Source: Myxococcales bacterium
GTDB taxonomy: Bacteria > Myxococcota_A > Polyangia > Polyangiales > Ga0077539
Direction of reading: 5' to 3'
NCBI GenBank assembly: GCA_016793325.1
Contig: JAEUKI010000077.1
Coordinates: forward strand, 208,137-272,136
Length of the DNA: 64,000 nucleotides
This document shows, one piece after another, positions 57,832 through 64,000 of this stretch. The notes beneath the pieces are model-generated. The model did not search any database. It was not told the origin of the DNA and was given only the letters and a program-made list of their open reading frames with translations. A program made the translations under genes and the position numbers. Each line of letters begins with the position of its first letter. The stretch's first letter is position 1.

Positions 57832-59550
57832 TCAGCCGCCCACGAAGCGCCGCAGCCACACGCGAACGGGCTCGTGATCGAGCGTCGCGGTCGGGACCTC
57901 CGCCTCGGCGTACACCTCGGGACACGCGGGAAATTCCGCGTTGAATCGTCGCGAGCCGACGGCGCGCGCCGTGCGTCGCTCGAACACCGAGAGCGCCGCG
58001 ACCTCGCGTCGAAGGGTCATCGTGCGACGCTCGCGCGGCGCGATCGTGTAGCGACACAGCTTCGACTGAACGCCCGCCCGAAAGTACGCGACGAGGTCGA
58101 CGTCACGAAGCGTCTGGGGATCGCCAAACGACTCGCCCTGCTGCGCCACGAGCGTCCTTCGACCCGCGCTCGACGGAACCTCTCCTGGCAAGAGCGCCGG
58201 CTGCCCCGCGCGCCATCCTCGAAACACCTGTTCTCGCAGCGCGCGCGAAGACAGCTCGATCCGCGCGGAGAGCGGCGCCGCTCCCGGAACGCGCACCGAC
58301 AACTCGAGCGGAACCGTCGCGCTTCGATCGAACACAACCCGCGTCGGCGTCGCAGCCACGAGCTCGTCCCACGCGATCGGAACACGCACCACGCCGTCCG
58401 CCGTCGCGTCTCGTTGCGTCCGTCCGAGCTGCACCGCCGTGCGCGCCACGACCGTGAGCGACAGCCCCTCGCGCTCGTCGAAGGTCCCCGAGCACCGCGC
58501 TCCGCGGCACTGAATCGTGCTCGTCCCCGTCGCCGCGTCACGCGCGACCACGATCGTGGCAGGCCGCGTAAAGTTCGTGACGACCTCGGATCGCCCGTAC
58601 TCCGACGAGATCGCCACGCGCAACCGCTGCTGCTCTCCGTAGGGCGCGGCGCTCACATCGCACCGAAGCCTCTCGCGTCGGCCGCCGCTCGCCTCGGGCG
58701 TCGCCGCTGCAGCGTCGCGGGTGCACCGCACAGGGGACTCGATCGTCTCGCCGAGCACCGTCCCGACCGCGAGCGTCACCTCGAGCGCGAGCGTGTCGCC
58801 GCGCAGCTCGCTCGCGACGATCTGCGCGGTCGGAACCGCGGCGCGCGCGAGCTCGACCTGCGCTGCGCGACGACGGAAGTACCCCACCGCCGCGAGGCCC
58901 CCGAGCACGAGCACGCCGCCGCCGAGCAGCACGCCGGCGACGAGCTTGGTCCGCGCTTTACCTTCCTGCGCGCGCGCGACGCGACGCGCTTCGACTTGCG
59001 CCGCGGTCGTCGCGCTGACCGTCGAAGCCTCGACGAAGCGCGCCCCTTCGAGCGCGCCGGCCTTGGTCACCGCCGCCCCCGCAGGAGGAACGATCGACTC
59101 GGGCCTCACGACATCCACTGGAATCCCGAGCGCCGCGTCCTCCGCGGCCTCTTCGTCCGTGGTCGCCGCGCTCGCATGCGCAGCGCCGCCGTTGATTGTG
59201 TGTGTCGGCGCGGGCGCCTGCGCGCTCGGCGCTGGTTGCGCGCCCGGCGTTGGTTGCGCGCCCGCCGGCGCGAATGCCCCCGTCGGAGGAATGCTGTTGG
59301 TCCCCCACGTGCTCCCAGCGGCTCCGACGGACCACGCCGACGCGGGCGCTCCCCATGAGCCGCCGCTCGCAGTGCTCGTGAGCAGCGCCGCGATCGCCGG
59401 GTGCTCGCGCACTGCGACCCATTGCGTTTCGCCGACCGCACAACAGAGGGCGCGGTCGTCGAGCTCGTTGCGCTGGAGCATCGCCACCACCGTCGCAGCG
59501 TCGAACGGCCCGCGCTGCTGCCCCTGCGAATCGTGGACGTACAGCGTCAT
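57832..59550 (-). CDS. GYF-domain membrane protein
   Basis: A 572-residue protein. The N-terminal 60 residues (LYVHDSQGQQRGPFDAATVVAML, then ALCCAVGETQWVAVREHP) are a GYF_2 domain, a small protein-binding module. A Pro/Ala/Thr-rich linker of about 80 residues precedes a transmembrane segment (VAGVLLGGGVLVLGGLAAVGYF, about 205-226). The remaining 340 residues lie outside the cytoplasm and are strand-rich, with cysteines likely paired (RCTRDAAAATPEASGGRR, CRGARCSGTFDEREG). GYF_2-TM proteins are common in myxobacteria, and their roles are unknown. Confidence 0.78.
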   Translation of the reverse strand: MTLYVHDSQGQQRGPFDAATVVAMLQRNELDDRALCCAVGETQWVAVREHPAIAALLTSTASGGSWGAPASAWSVGAAGSTWGTNSIPPTGAFAPAGAQPTPGAQPAPSAQAPAPTHTINGGAAHASAATTDEEAAEDAALGIPVDVVRPESIVPPAGAAVTKAGALEGARFVEASTVSATTAAQVEARRVARAQEGKARTKLVAGVLLGGGVLVLGGLAAVGYFRRRAAQVELARAAVPTAQIVASELRGDTLALEVTLAVGTVLGETIESPVRCTRDAAAATPEASGGRRERLRCDVSAAPYGEQQRLRVAISSEYGRSEVVTNFTRPATIVVARDAATGTSTIQCRGARCSGTFDEREGLSLTVVARTAVQLGRTQRDATADGVVRVPIAWDELVAATPTRVVFDRSATVPLELSVRVPGAAPLSARIELSSRALREQVFRGWRAGQPALLPGEVPSSAGRRTLVAQQGESFGDPQTLRDVDLVAYFRAGVQSKLCRYTIAPRERRTMTLRREVAALSVFERRTARAVGSRRFNAEFPACPEVYAEAEVPTATLDHEPVRVWLRRFVGG

Positions 59551-59565
59551 CGTCGAAGGGCGAGA

Positions 59566-60756
59566 CTACCACTCGCTCGCGACGAGCACTGCCTCTCCAT
59601 CGCCGAGCGCGTCGAAGACGAACCCCGTCGACCAGATCGCCAACAGGGGCTCGAACGGATTCGCGAGCGCGCGAAAATCCCGCAGCCTCGCCGCGGTGAT
59701 CCCGTCTGCGCGAGCGACGCCTGCCGCCGCGAGCTCTTGCCACAGCCTCGCCAGCGAGCTCTCTGCCGCCGCGAGCGACCACCACGAGGGACGCGGCGCT
59801 GGGTCCGTGGGTCCATATCCCACCGGCAATTGATAGGGCAGCTCCGCGAGCACCGAGGCGATCGTGGCCCGAAGCGACTCGCTCCAGTAGCTCTGCCGCT
59901 CGGTCCGCCATCGAGACGCGTCCACCGTGCGCCACGAGAGCCTCCGGACGCGCTCGACGCCCCACGGCTCGAGCCGCTCGATGACCTCGCGAACGAGCGC
60001 CTCGGCCGCGATCGCCCCTTCGCAGTCCGCAGCGATCGACACACACGCGCGAAGCGTCCGCGGGGACGCGCTCACCGGATCGCTCACCTTCGATCGACTC
60101 GGCGCGGCGCCCGTCGACCGACGACGCCCGCGAGCTCCGTACTCCGGAAGCTCGGCGCGCTGGATGGACTGCGCAATATGCCCACGAAACCCACGCGCCT
60201 CGCTGCCCAGCCACTCGACCGGAACGAATCCCCTCGACGCGATCAGCTCCCACGCCTCGGCCGCGCTCATCGTGACGCTGGCGCTCGCGGTCGGCCCGCG
60301 ACGCGTGACCCTCGCCTCCGACTCGAGCCGCGGCGCCGCGCCGAACGCCCACGACAGAGTCAGCCCGTCATCCGTCCACGCGGCAGCGAATCCGCTCGCC
60401 GCCAGTGCGCCCGAGATCGCCTCCTCGCTCGTCTCGAACAGCGCCGCGAGCACGCGCGCGAGCTGGGCCCGATCGGGACGCAGGATGCAGTCCGCGAGCG
60501 CCGCCCGGTCGTGCATCGCGTGAGTGCACCCAGCAGCGCGCAACGCCCCCAGCGCCGATCGCGTGAGCACTGCCCTCGCCTGCGCGTCGCGCGAAGGATC
60601 GTCGCTCGCGACGAAGCCGACGATCTGCGCGTCGTGGGCCGACCGCTCCACCAATCGACCGCATTCACTGCAGCGCGCGGACACTTCGACGCGAGCCTCC
60701 GCGCGCGCAGAGCGCCACTCGAAGCGGACCCCAGACGTGTTCGACTCTCGAGTCAT
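59566..60756 (-). CDS. Hypothetical protein with N-terminal zinc-binding motif
   Basis: A 396-residue protein. A CSEC pair in VSARCSECGRLV (residues about 23-30) could bind metal with the HAMH nearby. The rest is Ala/Arg-rich and predicted helical with several strand segments (TASASVTMSAAEAWELIASRGFVPVEWLG, RACVSIAADCEGAIAAEALVREV). No known domain is recognised. ATG at 60756 is preferred to 60798, as the added residues are strongly basic and unlike the rest. It stands in tandem with the next two genes on this strand. Confidence 0.55.
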   Translation of the reverse strand: MTRESNTSGVRFEWRSARAEARVEVSARCSECGRLVERSAHDAQIVGFVASDDPSRDAQARAVLTRSALGALRAAGCTHAMHDRAALADCILRPDRAQLARVLAALFETSEEAISGALAASGFAAAWTDDGLTLSWAFGAAPRLESEARVTRRGPTASASVTMSAAEAWELIASRGFVPVEWLGSEARGFRGHIAQSIQRAELPEYGARGRRRSTGAAPSRSKVSDPVSASPRTLRACVSIAADCEGAIAAEALVREVIERLEPWGVERVRRLSWRTVDASRWRTERQSYWSESLRATIASVLAELPYQLPVGYGPTDPAPRPSWWSLAAAESSLARLWQELAAAGVARADGITAARLRDFRALANPFEPLLAIWSTGFVFDALGDGEAVLVASEW

Positions 60757-60876
60757 CGTTCGCGCTCGCGTTATCGCAAATCGCCCCGGCCGCGCCACCC
60801 TGCGGGTGCTCTGCCCCGCGGCGGCAACGCGCGTGCAGTGAACCCCGCGACGTCTCCCGCGCGCGAAGGACGACCA

Positions 60877-61086
60877 CTACGCCGCACGAACGCCGCTCGA
60901 GACCGCCGCGGCCGTCGTCGACGGCGCGATCGTGTAGCGCTGCTCGCGACACCAAGCGACGGCCGCGAGCAACACGCCGCCCGCGTCCGGCCCGACGCAC
61001 GCGAAGAGCACCGTGCTCGTGCGCTCGCTCACCACCGCCGCCACGGACTCGTTGCCTCGTTGCCTCTGCACAAGCTTCACTCGCAT
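60877..61086 (-). CDS. Small hypothetical protein
   Basis: A 69-residue protein with mixed beta/helix character (VKLVQRQRGNESVAAVVSERT, then VLLAAVAWCREQRYTI). It lies between the helicase gene and the hypothetical gene ending at 59566, all on the minus strand, with about 80 and 120 bases on either side. There is no recognised family, and codon pattern is consistent with the neighbours. It could be spurious. Confidence 0.4.
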   Translation of the reverse strand: MRVKLVQRQRGNESVAAVVSERTSTVLFACVGPDAGGVLLAAVAWCREQRYTIAPSTTAAAVSSGVRAA

Positions 61087-61164
61087 CGCTTCGACCTCGC
61101 AGCGCTATCTACGCACGCCGAACGCGGAGCTCCACTCTGTGACGTTCACGAGTGACGTATTCTG

Positions 61165-63780
61165 TCACACGGTTGCGATGCGTTCGAGCACGACGATCGC
61201 CACGTCTTTTGCTGCGTCGATCGCAGATCGCTCGACATAGCCCTCGACGAAAAAGAGCCCGTCGCCCTCGGGGTCGGGGATCGTCTGTCGCACGCGCCAA
61301 CGGCCCTGTCCGTCCGGCGCGAGGACGGTGAGCTTCGGATCTCGCCCCGGCCTGTCCGTGCGAATGCGATCGAACTCTTCCCAGTACTCGCGCATCGCGC
61401 GCTCGAGCGCCTCGGCCGTCCACTGCACGTCGCCGTCGCGCACGTACGCGAGCGCCTCGGAATACTCCTTCGCCGCGAGCGCCGCGAGAAACAGGTGCAT
61501 CTCTGCGCGAACCCGCGCCGCGAGCGCCCGCTGCGCCTCGTGCTCCTTGCGTTCGCGCTCGCGCTCGATCGCGCGCGGGTCTTCGTCGAGGGCTCTTTGC
61601 GCGTCCTTGGTCGACGGAGCGCTCTGCAAGCTCTCCCACTCGTCGACGAGGCTCGAGTCCACGCGACGAATCACCGCTCTCAAGAACGCCGCGACGTCGA
61701 TCACCGCGTCGTCCTTCGCGGACTCGGGGACGGTCTGCATCACGACCTTGTAGACGTCGCTCAAATACCTGAGCAGAACGCCCTCGCTTCGCTGAAGCCC
61801 GTACTCGCGAACGTACTCGTCGAAGCTGCAGTAGCGCTCGTACATCTCCCGCGCGACCGACTTGGGCCGGACGTTTTCGTCGCCGACCCAGGGGTGGACC
61901 TTCTTCCACTCGTTGAAGGTCTCGTAGACGAAGTCCCGCAGCGGCTTTGGGTACTCGAGCTTCTCGAGCTCGGCGACGCGCTCTTCGAACTCGACGCCCT
62001 GCGCCTTGAGCTCGTCGAGCTTCGCGCGCTTCATCGCGTCGAGCTGCTTGTGCAGCACGACGTCAGGGTTTTCGCAGACGGACTCGGCGAGCGTGAGCAC
62101 ATCGAGCGGATAGCTGTCGACCTCGCGCTCGAGCTTCTGAACGGTCTCGACCAGCCACAACGCGAGCGGCTGGTTCATCGCAAACTCTTGCTGCAGCTGC
62201 ATCGAGACGCGAACGCGCTGGCCCTTGCGCCCCTCGGTGCGCCACGTCTCGATGATCTTCGCCTCGATGAGCGAGCGAAAGAGCGCCTTCGCCGTCGCGC
62301 GCTCCTGGCGCTTTCGCTTCTGCTCGAGGGCGGAGGCCTCGATGAGCTGCATGAGCTTTCCGTAGCCGCCGCGCCGCGTGTCGATGTTGCCTTCGATGAG
62401 GTGGATCAACATGGCGTGCGTGACGCGAAACTGCGACGCGAGCGCCTCGGGCTCCCGCGCGCGCATGCGGTCGAACGTCCCGCGGTCGTAGTGAACGAAC
62501 CCGTTTTCGGGCGGCTTTCGTCGGACGATCTTGCGCAGCTTCGCGGGGTCGCCCGCGGCCTTGGCCTCGAGCTTGAGGTTCTCGATCACGTGCTCGGGCG
62601 CTTGCACGACGACGTACCCGACGTTGTCGAAGCCCTTGCGCCCCGCGCGCCCGGCGATCTGCCGAAAGTCCCTCACGCTCAAGAGCGCGGTCTTCTCGCC
62701 GTCGAACTTGAAAAGCTGTGTGAACAGCACCGTCCTGATCGGGACGTTCACCCCCACCCCGAGCGTGTCCGTCCCGCAAATCACCTTGAGGAGCCCCTTT
62801 TGCGCGAGCTTCTCGACGAGCAGCCGGTACTTGGGGAGCAGCCCCGCGTGATGCAGCCCCACGCCGTGGCGGACGTACTTCTGCATGTCCTTGCCGTACG
62901 GCGAGTCGAAGCGCACCTCGTGGGTCGCCTCCGCGAGCAGCCGCTTCTCGTCTTTGCTGCAAAAATCCTGGCTCATCAGCGACTGCGCCGTCTCGGCCGC
63001 CGCGCGCTGCGTAAAGTGAACGACGTACACAGGCGCCCGCCCGTCCTTCACGAGCTCCTCGACGACCTCGTGAAACGTCGTCTCGCTGTACGTCCACTCG
63101 AGAGGAACGGGCCGCTGCTCGCTCCGAACCAGCGCGGTCTCGCGCCCGGTGAGCTTGGTCAGGCGCTCGACGAAGTGCTCGGGGTTGCCGATCGTGGCCG
63201 ACATCAGCACGAACGTCGCTTGCGGAAGCGTCAGCAGCGGGATCTCCCACGCGACGCCTCGCTCGCGGTCGGCGTAGTAGTGAAACTCGTCGATCACGCA
63301 GAAGTCCACCGGCGCGCGCTTTCCCTCGCGGAGCGCGAGGTTCGCCAGGATCTCTGCGGTGCAGCAGATAATGGGCGCGTCGCGGTTGATCGCAGCGTCG
63401 CCGGTCACCATCCCCACGTGCTCGGCGCCGAACTCCTTGCAGAGCGCGAAGAACTTCTCGCTCGCGAGCGCCTTGATGGGACTCGTGTAGTAGCTGCGCT
63501 TTCCCTCGGCCAACGCTTTGAAGTGCGTGGCTGTGGCGACGAGCGTCTTTCCCGACCCGGTTGGGGTGTTGAGAATGACGTTCTTGCCGGAGGCGAGCTC
63601 GAGGATCGCTTCTTCTTGCGCGGGGTACGGGACGATTCCCTGTTCGTTGACGAACGACAAGAACGCGTCGAGCACGTCGTCTGGCGAAGCGCCCCGCTTG
63701 GGCAAGTGCCTGAGTAACGGCGGGCGCTCGCCGTCGCGCGCTCCGCCCCGTCCCGCGTTGTCTCGGTCGTTTGCCGCCAT
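61165..63780 (-). CDS. Ski2-like DEAD/DEAH-box RNA helicase with DUF3516
   Basis: A 871-residue helicase. Motif I is NTPTGSGKT (about residues 60-68), followed by SPIKALASEKF, motif II VIDEFHYY, motif III MSATIG, and motif VI QIAGRAGRKG. The C-terminal 450 residues are the helical DUF3516 region (EWKKVHPWVGDENVRPKSVAREMYERY, SEGVLLRYLSDVYKVVMQT, VIDVAAFLRAVIRRVDSSLVDEWESL). Related Mtr4/Ski2-like bacterial enzymes are thought to act on RNA. ATG at 63780 starts a typical N-terminus; a longer upstream frame exists but is not protein-like. It is read away from the rRNA operon terminator. Confidence 0.9.
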   Translation of the reverse strand: MAANDRDNAGRGGARDGERPPLLRHLPKRGASPDDVLDAFLSFVNEQGIVPYPAQEEAILELASGKNVILNTPTGSGKTLVATATHFKALAEGKRSYYTSPIKALASEKFFALCKEFGAEHVGMVTGDAAINRDAPIICCTAEILANLALREGKRAPVDFCVIDEFHYYADRERGVAWEIPLLTLPQATFVLMSATIGNPEHFVERLTKLTGRETALVRSEQRPVPLEWTYSETTFHEVVEELVKDGRAPVYVVHFTQRAAAETAQSLMSQDFCSKDEKRLLAEATHEVRFDSPYGKDMQKYVRHGVGLHHAGLLPKYRLLVEKLAQKGLLKVICGTDTLGVGVNVPIRTVLFTQLFKFDGEKTALLSVRDFRQIAGRAGRKGFDNVGYVVVQAPEHVIENLKLEAKAAGDPAKLRKIVRRKPPENGFVHYDRGTFDRMRAREPEALASQFRVTHAMLIHLIEGNIDTRRGGYGKLMQLIEASALEQKRKRQERATAKALFRSLIEAKIIETWRTEGRKGQRVRVSMQLQQEFAMNQPLALWLVETVQKLEREVDSYPLDVLTLAESVCENPDVVLHKQLDAMKRAKLDELKAQGVEFEERVAELEKLEYPKPLRDFVYETFNEWKKVHPWVGDENVRPKSVAREMYERYCSFDEYVREYGLQRSEGVLLRYLSDVYKVVMQTVPESAKDDAVIDVAAFLRAVIRRVDSSLVDEWESLQSAPSTKDAQRALDEDPRAIERERERKEHEAQRALAARVRAEMHLFLAALAAKEYSEALAYVRDGDVQWTAEALERAMREYWEEFDRIRTDRPGRDPKLTVLAPDGQGRWRVRQTIPDPEGDGLFFVEGYVERSAIDAAKDVAIVVLERIATV

Positions 63781-63870
63781 CGAAGAGACCCGTTGTTGCA
63801 GCAGCGAACCAGTTGTGTCGAGCCCAGAGAAGCCCGACGCGAGCTCGACGGCCGAATTCGCGCGGGAGAA

Positions 63871-63906
63871 AAGCAACAAGCCCGTGAATCAATAGACTCA
63901 CGGGCT
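63871..63906 (-). terminator. rRNA operon terminator
   Basis: On the minus strand a 9-bp stem, AGCCCGTGA (63898-63906) with TCACGGGCT (63879-63887), has a 10-nt loop and is followed by TGTTGCTTTTC. It lies 14 bases beyond the 5S rRNA 3' end, the place for the terminator of a 16S-23S-5S operon. Confidence 0.85.
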
Positions 63907-63920
63907 GTGTTGGGGGTATA

Positions 63921-64000
63921 AACCCCGGCGGCGTCCTACTCTCCCACACAGTTGCCTGTGCAGTACCATCGGCGCTGGGGAGCTTGACGACCGAGTTCGG
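63921..64000 (-). rRNA. rrf: 5S ribosomal RNA (5' part outside window)
   Basis: The reverse complement of the window end reads CCGAACTCGG, then CAGCGCCGATGGTA, then GGGAGAGTAGG, all standard 5S rRNA landmarks in order and spacing. By comparison with the E. coli molecule, the 3' end is 14 bases after GAGAGTAGG, at about 63921. About 80 of the expected roughly 117 bases are inside. The operon (23S, 16S) therefore continues to the right on the minus strand. Confidence 0.96.

Noticed and set aside
61495..63717. 740-codon plus-strand frame opposite the DUF3516 helicase
   Set aside because: The minus-strand helicase has all motifs in order; the opposite frame is a Leu/Arg/His-rich shadow.
1..64000. 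CRISPR arrays and insertion sequences
   Set aside because: No regularly spaced direct repeats and no transposase-like protein with terminal repeats were seen.

Overview
The window is very GC-rich, and the host half carries a myxobacterial (Myxococcota, probably Polyangia/Sandaracinaceae-like) signature. The signs are many small lipoproteins with Asp/Thr/Gly-rich linkers and Cys-rich modules, a membrane-anchored Ser/Thr kinase, a DUF2330 protein, a bacterial Thg1-like enzyme and a Ski2-like DUF3516 helicase. The taxonomic call is inference from gene content only.

Positions 1 to about 30,626 are the right-hand part of an integrated prophage with a Mu-like head and a contractile tail. It opens with two divergent, paralogous XRE repressors around CGCTAA operator repeats. 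An early/replication block follows: CII-like regulator, SF2 helicase, VRR-NUC nuclease, and a primase-ATPase-HTH fusion carrying a perfect 21-bp hairpin in its 3' end. Small regulators come next, including a stand-alone homologue of the RNA polymerase alpha C-terminal domain. The late operon then runs unidirectionally: terminase small and large subunits, DUF935 portal, protease/scaffold, decoration protein, gpT-like capsid, DUF1320, gpG-like morphogenesis protein, sheath, tube, tail-assembly chaperone with a lambda-type -1 frameshift site, tape measure, baseplate hub, gp25, baseplate J, tail protein I-like, fibres, holin candidate and amidase endolysin. A nucleotidyltransferase-like cargo gene and a small partner end the operon at a strong terminator. 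One two-gene cassette in the baseplate block is inverted and looks like a moron. No integrase is visible; it should lie left of position 1.

The right end of the prophage is marked by a displaced 3' fragment of a CAT-anticodon tRNA (about 30,579-30,623), followed by a host-type terminator. This is what tRNA-targeted integration leaves behind.

Positions 30,700 to 64,000 are host chromosome, made of short transcription units on both strands. They encode TPR and HEAT proteins, lipoproteins, an enoyl-CoA hydratase, two GNAT acetyltransferases, an SDR, dihydrofolate reductase, a Rieske oxygenase, a PLP enzyme, a three-gene vWA/Fis-HTH/PARP-like zinc finger cluster, a GDSL lipoprotein, an outer-membrane beta-barrel, a Ser/Thr kinase, a GST, a Thg1-like polymerase and a GYF-domain membrane protein. 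The window ends with a DUF3516 helicase beside the 3' end of a 5S rRNA gene, so an rRNA operon continues to the right on the minus strand.

The items most worth following up are the phage alpha-CTD homologue, the frameshift site, the hairpin inside the primase gene, the inverted moron cassette and the vWA/PARP-finger cluster.
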